Source: Eikenella longinqua
GTDB taxonomy: Bacteria > Pseudomonadota > Gammaproteobacteria > Burkholderiales > Neisseriaceae
Direction of reading: 5' to 3'
DNA length: 64,000 bases
Assembly: GCF_001648355.1 (NCBI RefSeq)
Contig: NZ_LXSL01000014.1
Span: forward strand, 69,468-133,467
Below, one piece after another: positions 1-7,733 of this stretch (position 1 is its first letter; each line of letters starts with the position of its first letter). The notes beneath the pieces were generated by a model. The model was not told the origin of the DNA and searched no databases. It saw only the letters and a list, made by a program, of their open reading frames with translations. Both the position numbers and the translations under genes were made by a program.

Positions 1-210
1 GAGGGTGTCGCGCTCGGTGTTGCCGAGTCGGAGCACGGCGATGTCGGTGAAGCTGCCGTTGGCGGGAATGCGGGCGGCGGCAAAGGGTTCGCTGTCAGTC
101 AGGCCGGCGTAGAGGGCGGCGGCGGTGGGGTCGGCGGGGGTGCCGGTGCTGAGGTAGAGGCGGGCGGGGGCGTTATCGGGCAGAGCGGCGGGGTGGAGCT
201 GGAATTGCAT
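1..210 (-). CDS. N-terminal part of an unidentified protein (cut by window edge)
   Basis: The minus strand is open from an ATG at 210 to base 1, giving the first 70 residues, beginning MQFQLHPAALPDN. There is no signal peptide and no motif I recognise. The segment is rich in Ala and Pro and predicted soluble. An amino-terminal domain of a leucyl aminopeptidase-type enzyme is conceivable but not supported by any catalytic residue, because the rest lies outside the window. A DUS hairpin separates it from dsbD upstream. Confidence 0.5.
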   Translation of the reverse strand, partial: MQFQLHPAALPDNAPARLYLSTGTPADPTAAALYAGLTDSEPFAAARIPANGSFTDIAVLRLGNTERDTL

Positions 211-273
211 GGTGGTTTCCTTTAATTATGGCTGTGTAAATAAACAGGCTGGATTTTAGCGGCTGGGGTGGGT

Positions 274-322
274 AAAGGCTACCTGTAAAAATATCGAGCT
301 GATTTTTTTCAGGTAGCCTTTT
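274..322 (-). terminator. DUS inverted pair, terminator of dsbD
   Basis: Two oppositely oriented DUS cores (GGCTACCTG and CAGGTAGCC) form a stem of about 12 bp with A/T-rich flanks. It lies 17 bases past the dsbD stop. The left copy has one mismatch after the core. Confidence 0.7.
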
Positions 323-338
323 GTGCAGGAAAACGGGT

Positions 339-2123
339 TTACGACACCTGCTGCCGATACCACTCGATAAAGTCTTGCGGGGCGGTGTAGCCGATGAGCG
401 GGCTGCTGCGGCGGCCGTCGGGGTGGATCACGAAGATGCCGGGCGGGCCAGGCAGGCCGTATTCTTTCAGCAGGGCGCGCTGCTCGGGGGTGTTGGCGGT
501 GAGGTCGATTTGGAAGATGCGGTTGCCGGGGATGGCGGCCTGCACTTCGGGCTGGTTGAAGGTTTTGTGTTCCATTTCTTTGCAGCTGGCGCACCAGTCA
601 GCATAGAAATCGAGCAGCACGGGTTTGCCATCGGCCAGGGCTTGGCGCATGGCTTGGTTGAGCTGCTGCGGGGCAGTGAATACTTGGTGCGCTTTTTCCT
701 GTGGCAGCAGGAGGTTGAGCGCCTGATGCAGGGCAGTGGGCTGCATGCGCACACTCTGCACGGCAAAGAACACGCCGCCGGCCAGCAACACGCTGCCCAA
801 GCCCATGGCCAGCGGCTTGAGCTGGCGGGAGCGCAGGTGTTTGCCCAGCAGGAGGCCGCCGGGAATCACCAGCAGCAGGGCATACAGCGCCACGGTGAAG
901 CCATAGGGCAGGAAGGGCGCGGCCAGATACACGGCCACGGCCAAAAGGATGATGCCGAAGGCATGCTTGATGCTGTTCATCCAAGCGCCGGCCTTGGGCA
1001 GGATGTGCCCGCCGAACGTGCCCACCAGCATCAGCGGCAGGCCGGTACCCAGCGCCATGCTGTATAAGGCCAAGCCGCCCAACGCGGCATCGCCGGTTTG
1101 GCCGATATAGCCCAGCGCCACGGCCAAGGGCGGCGCCACGCAGGGGCCGACAATCAGCGCCGACAGCATGCCCATCACAAACACGGAAGCCATTTTGCCG
1201 CCGGAAAGTTTGCTGCTCTGCTGCTGGAAATAGCTTTGAATGAATGAGGGCAGCTGGATGGCGAACACGTCAAACATACCCAGCGCCAGCACCACAATCA
1301 GCCCGGCGGCAGCCAGCACCACCCAAGGCTGTTGCAGCCACACGGTGAGCAGCGAGCCTGTGAGCCCGGCCAGCACGCCCACTGCGGCATAAGTGAGCGC
1401 CAAGCCCTGCACATAAATGGCCGATAAAGCCAATCCGCGCCGTTTTCCGGCATTGGCCCGGTCGCCCACAATGATGCCCGACACGATGGGCAGTAGCGGA
1501 TACATGCAGGCGGTGAAACTCAAGCCAATGCCGAAGCTAAAAAAAGCCAGCAGGTTTGCTCCCAAAGTGTCGCGCGAAAGGGAAAACGGGCTTTTGCGCG
1601 GCTGCGGAATCGGGCTGGCGGCGGGCGCGGCATCCTGCGGCGCGGTAAAGCGGCTGCCGCTACCGGCCGGGGCGGAAGCGTTGCCGCCGTAGATGCCCGG
1701 GCCTTTGATTTCAATCGTTTGCGTTACCGGCGGATAGCACACGCCCGCATCGGCGCAGCCTTGGTAGCTCAGCGTGAGGCGGTAGGGCGCGGCGGGCGCG
1801 GTTTGATAGGGCAACTTCACCACGGCTTGGCGGTAGAACACGGTTTGCTTGCCGAAAAACTCGTCTTCCTTTTCCTTGCCCGGGGAAAATTCGGCCGCGC
1901 CCAGCAGGCCTTCAGGCTCGGTGGTGGCGCTGATTTTCTCTTGGTAGAGGTAATAGCCATCGGCGATGGCGAACTGCATGGAAATGCTTTGCTCTTCCGC
2001 AATCACGGTGGGGCGGAAAGCCTGCTCCGCCGGCAGCAGGCTGTCGGCATCAATGGCCTGCGCCGCCAGGCTGGTGCCGAGCAGGGCAGGCAAAATAAGG
2101 AATCGGATAAACTGCTTAAACAT
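339..2123 (-). CDS. dsbD: Thiol:disulfide interchange protein DsbD
   Basis: Inner-membrane reductase that carries electrons from cytoplasmic thioredoxin to periplasmic thiol partners (DsbC, cytochrome c maturation). The 594-residue product has a signal peptide (about 1-23), then the alpha domain with a Cys pair in GCADAGVCYPP near residues 123-129. A membrane domain follows with TACMYPLLP and VGPCVAPPLA, each with a redox Cys. The C-terminal thioredoxin domain carries WCASC near residue 510. All three modules and all six expected cysteines are visible, and the length is normal. It stands alone on the minus strand, divergent from grpE. Confidence 0.95.
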   Translation of the reverse strand: MFKQFIRFLILPALLGTSLAAQAIDADSLLPAEQAFRPTVIAEEQSISMQFAIADGYYLYQEKISATTEPEGLLGAAEFSPGKEKEDEFFGKQTVFYRQAVVKLPYQTAPAAPYRLTLSYQGCADAGVCYPPVTQTIEIKGPGIYGGNASAPAGSGSRFTAPQDAAPAASPIPQPRKSPFSLSRDTLGANLLAFFSFGIGLSFTACMYPLLPIVSGIIVGDRANAGKRRGLALSAIYVQGLALTYAAVGVLAGLTGSLLTVWLQQPWVVLAAAGLIVVLALGMFDVFAIQLPSFIQSYFQQQSSKLSGGKMASVFVMGMLSALIVGPCVAPPLAVALGYIGQTGDAALGGLALYSMALGTGLPLMLVGTFGGHILPKAGAWMNSIKHAFGIILLAVAVYLAAPFLPYGFTVALYALLLVIPGGLLLGKHLRSRQLKPLAMGLGSVLLAGGVFFAVQSVRMQPTALHQALNLLLPQEKAHQVFTAPQQLNQAMRQALADGKPVLLDFYADWCASCKEMEHKTFNQPEVQAAIPGNRIFQIDLTANTPEQRALLKEYGLPGPPGIFVIHPDGRRSSPLIGYTAPQDFIEWYRQQVS

Positions 2124-2366
2124 GAGGCTACCTGAAAACCGATACGGCTTAAAATATTTGCGGATTATAAGGAAATATGCCCACCCCCGCCATGACCTTA
2201 ATTTAACAGAGCGATTAAACAGATTTACCAGGGCAGCCCCACGGCAAAGCCCGCGCCCGTTCTGACAACACCCCGCCGAATGCCGTAAAATAAGCTCGCC
2301 GGCTTGAAAACCGCCATTCGCGCCCCATTTGGCAGGGCAACCGTATATCTATTGCCGAGGAAAACC

Positions 2367-2933
2367 ATGTCCCACCACAATCACCACCAACACCCCGAAA
2401 CCGAACAGCCGCAACACGAAGCCGCCGTGGAAACCCCCGAGCAGGCCGATGCCCAAGTTCAGCCCGAAGACACCCCCGAGCAGCTCAAACAGCGCATCGC
2501 CGAGCTCGAAGCCGAGCTGGCCGACATCAACAAATACCACCAAGCCGAGCTGCAAAACCTGCAACGCCGCCATCAGGAAGAAATCCAGTCTGCCCACAAA
2601 TTCGCTGCCAAGAAATTTGCCGAAGAGCTGCTCAAAGTGAAAGACTACCTCGAAATGGCGCTGCAAGACCAAAGCGGCAACTTCGACGCCCTCAAAATGG
2701 GCGTGGAAATGACCCTCACCGAGCTAAAACGCGCCTTCGAGCAGGCACAAATCAAAGAAATCCTGCCCCAGCCCGGCGAAAAGCTCGATCCGCACCGCCA
2801 CCAAGCCTTCCAAACCGTGGAAAGCGAGCAGGAGCCCAACACCATCGTCAGCGTGATGCAGAAAGGCTATACCCTGCACGACCGCGTGCTGCGCCCCGCC
2901 ACCGTGTCTGTGGCCAAAGCGCCGGAGGCCTAA
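2367..2933 (+). CDS. grpE: Nucleotide exchange factor GrpE
   Basis: Co-chaperone that releases ADP from DnaK. I start it at the ATG at 2367 (MSHHNHHQH...), because GAGGAAAA lies just upstream; an in-frame ATG at 2304 would add 21 residues that look non-coding. The 188-residue product has a low-complexity His/Gln/Glu start, a long coiled coil (about 40-90), then the GrpE beta domain ending in the typical YTLHDRVLRPATVSV segment. No dnaK or dnaJ lies beside it here. A DUS hairpin follows the stop. Confidence 0.95.
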   Translation: MSHHNHHQHPETEQPQHEAAVETPEQADAQVQPEDTPEQLKQRIAELEAELADINKYHQAELQNLQRRHQEEIQSAHKFAAKKFAEELLKVKDYLEMALQDQSGNFDALKMGVEMTLTELKRAFEQAQIKEILPQPGEKLDPHRHQAFQTVESEQEPNTIVSVMQKGYTLHDRVLRPATVSVAKAPEA

Positions 2934-2964
2934 GGCTTAGAAGCAGTTTGTAGGAATGGCATAA

Positions 2965-3009
2965 ATTTCAGGTAGCCTCTGTTGCGTGCGGAGGCTACCT
3001 GAAAAATTT
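2965..3009 (+). terminator. DUS inverted pair after grpE
   Basis: Inverted DUS copies with extended arms (AAATTTCAGGTAGCCTC and its near complement) and a short loop, followed by a T run on the plus strand, give a good rho-independent terminator 30 bases past grpE. Confidence 0.75.
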
Positions 3010-3046
3010 TGTGGGCTGCTTGGGTGGTGCATGCCCAATGGTTTGC

Positions 3047-3154
3047 TATAGCGAACCAACTTAACTTTCGCTACGGCGTTAGCTCGCCTTGCCGTACTCT
3101 TGTACTGTCTGCGGCTCGCTGCCTCGTATCGAAAGCCAATTTGATTCGCCATAT
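3047..3154. repeat. Degenerate Correia-like element
   Basis: The core reads CTACGGCGTTAGCTCGCC, then TTGCCGTACTCTTGTACTG, then TCTGCGGCTCGCTGCC. It matches the reverse complement of the intact element at 12757-12862 over most of its length. The ends (TATAGCGAACCAAC and TTGATTCGCCATAT) are imperfect inverted repeats. About 108 bp, in the grpE-hemO gap. No gene is seen in 2934-3329; the rest is DUS hairpins and a short repeat related to the one at 9434-9504. Confidence 0.6.
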
Positions 3155-3241
3155 CCTTCGCAGGAGCGGATTTTATATTCGCCCCTACGGTGTGGCGGGG
3201 CATTGTTCAAACCTTGCAGAATTGGCAGGCCGGGCACGAAT

Positions 3242-3299
3242 AAAGGCTACCTGAAAATGCCATGCGGTTTTTGCGCAGCGATATTTTCAGGTAGCCTTT
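3242..3299 (-). terminator. DUS inverted pair, terminator of hemO
   Basis: AAAGGCTACCTGAAAAT and ATTTTCAGGTAGCCTTT flank a loop of about 25 bases, 31 bases beyond the hemO stop. Confidence 0.7.
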
Positions 3300-3329
3300 G
3301 ATTATGCCGGGCTTGGCGGGCGGGCAAAC

Positions 3330-3914
3330 TTATGCGGCGGTGGGCAGCTCGAAGATTTCGCGCAGCAGTTGTTTGTAGAAGGCGAAGGCGGTAAGGGAGC
3401 CTTGCAGGGCTTGCTCTTGTTCGGCGGGGGTGAGGCCGAGTTCGTTGAGGCGGGCGGCGAAGTTGCGCCAGTGTTTGCCGCGGCCGTCGGCGTGGGGGCC
3501 GAGGTGGCGGGCGCCGTGTTCGGCGGTGTAGCCGAGCTTGTTTTGCGCGTCTTTAAACAGGAAGGCGGCGCCCACGTTGGAGCCTTCGGCGCAGTAGAGC
3601 CAGCCGATGGCTTCGGCACCCTGCGGCTGCGGGATGGGCAGGGATACGGCTTTTTCGGCGGCGCCGAGGTCTTGCAGGTCGAGCAATACGTCGTCGTAGC
3701 GGGCGAGCTGGGCGAGGCCGGGGATTTTCTCGTTGAGCTGCGGGTTTTTATAAATGTCGTCCACGATTTTGTGGAACACGGCTTGCAGCTGGAGGAAGCG
3801 GGTGTAGTTTTCGGCGGTGTCGAAGGGTTTGACGGACATCACGAGCTCGTCCACGCTGTCGTGGGTGGCGCGGCTGTTTTCTTTGAGGTATTGGTTGAAC
3901 GGGGTTTGGGACAT
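3330..3914 (-). CDS. hemO: Biliverdin-producing heme oxygenase, HemO type
   Basis: Opens cytoplasmic heme to release iron, biliverdin and CO, the last step of heme-iron use. The 194 residues match the neisserial/pseudomonad HemO-PigA family in length. The proximal heme ligand is His18 in RATHDSVD. The distal-helix region reads GWLYCAEGSNVGAAFLF with small residues over the heme, followed by LGPHADGRGKHW. It is downstream of hpuB on the same strand, so uptake and breakdown of heme are encoded together, though a DUS hairpin lies between them. No clear Fur box is seen directly upstream. Confidence 0.93.
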   Translation of the reverse strand: MSQTPFNQYLKENSRATHDSVDELVMSVKPFDTAENYTRFLQLQAVFHKIVDDIYKNPQLNEKIPGLAQLARYDDVLLDLQDLGAAEKAVSLPIPQPQGAEAIGWLYCAEGSNVGAAFLFKDAQNKLGYTAEHGARHLGPHADGRGKHWRNFAARLNELGLTPAEQEQALQGSLTAFAFYKQLLREIFELPTAA

Positions 3915-4077
3915 GATCGGGTTCCTTTTGTGTGAACGTTTGTGCTGCTGTTGTTGGCGGCCTGGCGGGTAGGCTGCCTGAAAAATGAGAGGCTTCGGTT
4001 TGGCGGAAATGTTAGCTTCGCAGAAGCTCAGCCGTGGCTTCGCCGAAACATCGTTTTAACTTTGTTGAAGTTTATGC

Positions 4078-4117
4078 TTTCAGGTAGCCTGCGGTGGGGC
4101 GGCAGGCTACCTGAAAA
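4078..4117 (-). terminator. DUS inverted pair, terminator of hpuB
   Basis: CTTTCAGGTAGCCTGC and GCAGGCTACCTGAAAATG form a long perfect stem with a 9-base loop, 23 bases past the hpuB stop. Confidence 0.75.
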
Positions 4118-4139
4118 TGTGCTTGCAATCAAACCCGGG

Positions 4140-6593
4140 CTAGAACTTGGCTTCGATAATGAGGCTGAAGTTGCGGCCGGGGGCGCTGAAGCGTTCGATG
4201 CCAGCATGGGAACAGCCGTCGTGTTGGGGATTGCCATTTGAATCCGGACAATTATTGACACGATTAACAGTACCGAATTCGCGAATACTGCGCAGAGTTT
4301 CCCAAGAATAATAATGTTTATTAAATAAATTAAAAATACCACCACGAATGGTTAGATGTTTTCTGAATTGATAATTACCAGTTAAATCTACTAACCAGAC
4401 ATTACGACTATGCCTAGCAAATGGAAAAGGTCGATTGGTATTTTCATAGGAGGCAACAGTATCGCTAGGATTTTTGCGGGCAAAGTAGCTGACGTTCATA
4501 TCAAGCCCCCAACGATTATCTGGATGCTGGTAACCAATACCGATAACACCGTTGAAAGGATGGATGGCATTAATCGGGATGTGGCCGTCGGCCTCGCCTT
4601 TGGTATAGTTGGCGGCCAGGGTGGTGTAGCTGCCTGCGGGCAGCCCGATGCTGTCGAGATTCCAGCGGGCTTTCAGCTCCAAGCCTTTGATGTCGGCGCG
4701 GGAGCGGTTTACGTTTTGATAAACATTGGCGTACTCAGGTGAAGATAATGATTTTGTTCGGTAATTCCAAAGTTGAACTTCTTTGTAGCCCCTGTTAACA
4801 AAATCAATAAAATCACGGTAACGTGTGCGGTAACCTGATAAACGAACATTACCCCAGTTGCCATGTAAGTCGATGCCCAATTCAAAATTCTTAGCTCGTT
4901 CAGCTTTCAAGGTTGGATTCGGGTCAACATAGAATTGAGTATTTGGGAAATAGAACCACATTTCATCAGTAGTGGGGGCACGGAAGCCGGTGCTGTATTT
5001 GCCTTGCAGGGTAACAGCCGGGGAAATGTTCCAATCCAGCGCGGCCACATAGCTGGGCGAGCTGAAACGTGCCTGCTGGTTCCAAAGACCTTTGGCTTCG
5101 AGCTGGCCTCTCACGTCGGGGTTGAAGCTGTCGGTGTCGAGCGTGTGCATTTTGGTGCGGTCGTAGCGCACGCCCAAATTCAGCTTGAAGCGTTCGCTGA
5201 AGCGCAGAGTATTGTTCCAATACACGTTGTAGCTAGTGGATTGGGTGCTGACTAGGAATTCTTTATGATCATTATTGGAAGCTAATCGATCTGGATAAAA
5301 AACGAAACTCCAATATTGTGTGTTACTGTTTGTATTGCGCTTACGTGAACCACCTATACCATATGCGATATCCCAAGTAGTATTTGAACTTAAATCAAAA
5401 TGCTTGTCTGCGGCAATTTTAAATTGGTTTGTCTCATAATTCAGACTACGGCGAATAAAATAGTTTTGGGCAATAAACCCATATCGGCGAATATAGTCAG
5501 CATTTGGAATATCCCATGACATAGTAGTCATGCTGATTTTTTGGCGGTCTAGATTGATAGTCAGTTTATTCCACGGCCCCCATTCCAGCAAATTTTCATA
5601 CTCTAAACCTACTCTCCTACGGTAGGCAACATCATGGCGATATCGATAACTGGTTTTAGGAGTCCCCCAAGTGTCAAAGAGGTTTGATAATTCATCGGTT
5701 TCTCTGTCTTGGCGAGTAGCTTCGTAAATCCCACTTAAATAATTATTGCTATTGAAGTGGTAGCCAAGACGAAAAAGTTCAGCATGATCTTCAGTATTTT
5801 GTGGATCGGGTACACCACGAGTTACACCGCTATAGGAAGTGTTCCCATAGCTATGATCATCATTAAATCTCAGATTTAAATCCTTACCTGGACGATGATT
5901 TTTAGTTTCATGTCCATTACGTACCGTACCCACCACTAGGGCATCGAACCCACCCAAACGACCAGCGGCGGTAATGCTGGCCAGCCATTGTTCGGAGCGG
6001 CTCAAATAGCCGGTTTTCATGCCGACATAGTAGGGTTTTTCCTCGTCCACATAATCGCGCGGCGATTTGGTGCGGTAAATCACCGCGCCGCCCAAGGCGC
6101 CGCTGCCGGCGGTAATCGAATCGGCGCCTTTGCTGATGGTCACTTCGCTCATGTGCTCCATTTCCGCGGCGTTGCGGTTGGCGTTGAAGTTGCCGTATGC
6201 ACCAAATAAATCTTGGAAAGCAGAAGAGGAGCGGCTTTCGCCTTGGTCGAGGCCGTCCACCACAATCGCCACGCGGTCTTTATCCACGCCGCGGATGCTG
6301 AAGCCGTTGGAGCCGGCGCGGCCGCCTTCGGCCACGCTGATGCCGGGGTCGTAGCGCACCATATCGCGGATGTCCTGCACCATTTCCTTATCCAACTGTT
6401 CGCGGCGGACGCGCTCGCGCCCGAGCTGGCGCGGGGCATGCCGCCGGCCGCGGATTTGGATGGTTTCCAGCTGGCCGGACACGGTATCGCCGCCGGCGCT
6501 GCCGGTTTCGCTTGCTGCCCAAGCGGGGGCGGAGAAAATGCCGCATAATGCCAAGAACAAAATGCTCGGTTTATGATGAATATGTGTTTTCAT
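4140..6593 (-). CDS. hpuB: TonB-dependent hemoglobin/hemoglobin-haptoglobin receptor HpuB
   Basis: Outer-membrane gated channel that takes heme from hemoglobin, powered by TonB. The 817 residues comprise a signal peptide ending AWA (about 26), a TonB box-like LETIQIRG, and the plug domain with the SIRGVDKDRVAIVVDGLDQ signature (about 95-115) and DSITAGSGALGGAV. A 22-strand barrel ends in the aromatic C-terminus SLIIEAKF. The GVDKDRVAIVVDGLDQGE form is that of HpuB/HmbR-type receptors. It follows hpuA by 40 bases on the same strand, with which it should form a bipartite receptor. Barrel parts at about 4230-4900 and 5220-5960 are visibly AT-rich, while the plug and other strands are GC-rich, suggesting mosaic loops. 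Confidence 0.9.
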   Translation of the reverse strand: MKTHIHHKPSILFLALCGIFSAPAWAASETGSAGGDTVSGQLETIQIRGRRHAPRQLGRERVRREQLDKEMVQDIRDMVRYDPGISVAEGGRAGSNGFSIRGVDKDRVAIVVDGLDQGESRSSSAFQDLFGAYGNFNANRNAAEMEHMSEVTISKGADSITAGSGALGGAVIYRTKSPRDYVDEEKPYYVGMKTGYLSRSEQWLASITAAGRLGGFDALVVGTVRNGHETKNHRPGKDLNLRFNDDHSYGNTSYSGVTRGVPDPQNTEDHAELFRLGYHFNSNNYLSGIYEATRQDRETDELSNLFDTWGTPKTSYRYRHDVAYRRRVGLEYENLLEWGPWNKLTINLDRQKISMTTMSWDIPNADYIRRYGFIAQNYFIRRSLNYETNQFKIAADKHFDLSSNTTWDIAYGIGGSRKRNTNSNTQYWSFVFYPDRLASNNDHKEFLVSTQSTSYNVYWNNTLRFSERFKLNLGVRYDRTKMHTLDTDSFNPDVRGQLEAKGLWNQQARFSSPSYVAALDWNISPAVTLQGKYSTGFRAPTTDEMWFYFPNTQFYVDPNPTLKAERAKNFELGIDLHGNWGNVRLSGYRTRYRDFIDFVNRGYKEVQLWNYRTKSLSSPEYANVYQNVNRSRADIKGLELKARWNLDSIGLPAGSYTTLAANYTKGEADGHIPINAIHPFNGVIGIGYQHPDNRWGLDMNVSYFARKNPSDTVASYENTNRPFPFARHSRNVWLVDLTGNYQFRKHLTIRGGIFNLFNKHYYSWETLRSIREFGTVNRVNNCPDSNGNPQHDGCSHAGIERFSAPGRNFSLIIEAKF

Positions 6594-6633
6594 GTTTGCT
6601 TCATACCAAATGACTAGATTTGACTACTTTAGG

Positions 6634-7584
6634 TTATGGATTAATGGGATTTAGATCAGTTGAAGTGGTGTCTTGGTCACGTCGGTCATCCCTAGTAGTT
6701 CCTCCAAACACGCTATTAAGATCAGGTCTATTGCCAAAGGTAATTTTCCCACCAATTTCAGTACCAGCAGGATCATACCAATCACTTTTACCATAAAAGC
6801 CACCATCCACTTGGCCATTGATGCCATTGGAAGTAGCATTACCGCTAAAAGTATTACCATTGACACGAACGTCATCAAAATTTATATCTGCACCAAAATC
6901 CGTATTACCCTTGATAGTGCCACCAACTTTCCCAGTATTGAAATTTACTGTGAGCAATGAACGGACACCATTATCTCGGCTAGTATTATAAGAAGAAGTT
7001 ACAACGTTTCCCTCTTTAACTCGGAAAGCCCATACTTCATAAGTTGCCTTACCTGTAGGAACAGTTGAACCACTACGTTTTTGCATATCTTCTACTGGTG
7101 CTGGTATGCCCCCTGCGAACATATCTATTTGTCCATCAGAACCAATCCATACGCCGTAACGCATACTAAGCACATAACCAGCAGGAAGGCTAGAATTGGT
7201 ATTTTCACAACAAACTAATAATTTACTACCATTCGCAGTTGCTTGGGGAGTAATTTTGGTTGGCTGTGTTTTGTCAGGGATAGAAGGGGCAGAAAAATCT
7301 GGGGGATTGGTAAAACGGTCAAATGCATAACTTTTACCATCTGGTGCTTGATAAATGAATTGATCTGAGTATGAACCAGCAAATCGCACACGCCGCAACT
7401 CGCCGTTACCTGTTTGGAATGTAGTTGGTATATCTGCGCTAGGGGAAGCTCCCGAGATTTTGTTTTGATCTATTGGCGTCAAGGGTGGAACAGGGGCGGT
7501 ACCGTCGGGGATGGCAACGCCGCCGTTGCCGGCACATCCGGCCAACACGGCGGCCGCAGACAAAGATAAAATCAAGCGTTTCAT
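6634..7584 (-). CDS. hpuA: HpuA-like surface lipoprotein
   Basis: Likely the lipoprotein partner of HpuB that holds hemoglobin at the cell surface. The 316-residue precursor has a lipobox LAGC with the lipidated Cys at 17. The C-terminal half resembles a Slam-type handle barrel (FYGKSDWYDPAGTEIGGKITFG, where the usual motif is GxFYGxxAxExGG). The identification rests on that fold signature and on position: directly before hpuB and divergent from a Slam gene, as in Neisseria. The gene is markedly more AT-rich than its surroundings. No homopolymer tract that could cause phase variation is visible, unlike meningococcal hpuA. Confidence 0.8.
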   Translation of the reverse strand: MKRLILSLSAAAVLAGCAGNGGVAIPDGTAPVPPLTPIDQNKISGASPSADIPTTFQTGNGELRRVRFAGSYSDQFIYQAPDGKSYAFDRFTNPPDFSAPSIPDKTQPTKITPQATANGSKLLVCCENTNSSLPAGYVLSMRYGVWIGSDGQIDMFAGGIPAPVEDMQKRSGSTVPTGKATYEVWAFRVKEGNVVTSSYNTSRDNGVRSLLTVNFNTGKVGGTIKGNTDFGADINFDDVRVNGNTFSGNATSNGINGQVDGGFYGKSDWYDPAGTEIGGKITFGNRPDLNSVFGGTTRDDRRDQDTTSTDLNPINP

Positions 7585-7615
7585 GGTTAAGTTAAACCTG
7601 TTTTTGTTAAAAAGT

Positions 7616-7634
7616 AATGGTAATATATATCATT
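7616..7634. promoter_or_regulatory. Possible Fur box between hpuA and slam
   Basis: AATGGTAATATATATCATT is a near-palindrome in the 149-bp divergent region and resembles the Fur 19-mer consensus in its outer arms. Its position 32 bases upstream of hpuA suits iron repression of hpuAB and perhaps the Slam gene. By eye only. Confidence 0.5.
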
Positions 7635-7733
7635 TCCGCAAATAAGGGAATCACTTTGTGCGGGGAAGGCTTTGCCGCCCGGCAGGGGCTGCGGGAATGC
7701 CAAATAATACGTTTTCAAATAATTAGTTGAGAT

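Noticed and set aside
6634..7584. Phase-variable homopolymer tract in hpuA
   Set aside because: Looked for because meningococcal hpuA has one; the longest run seen is five to six bases, too short for slippage-based switching.
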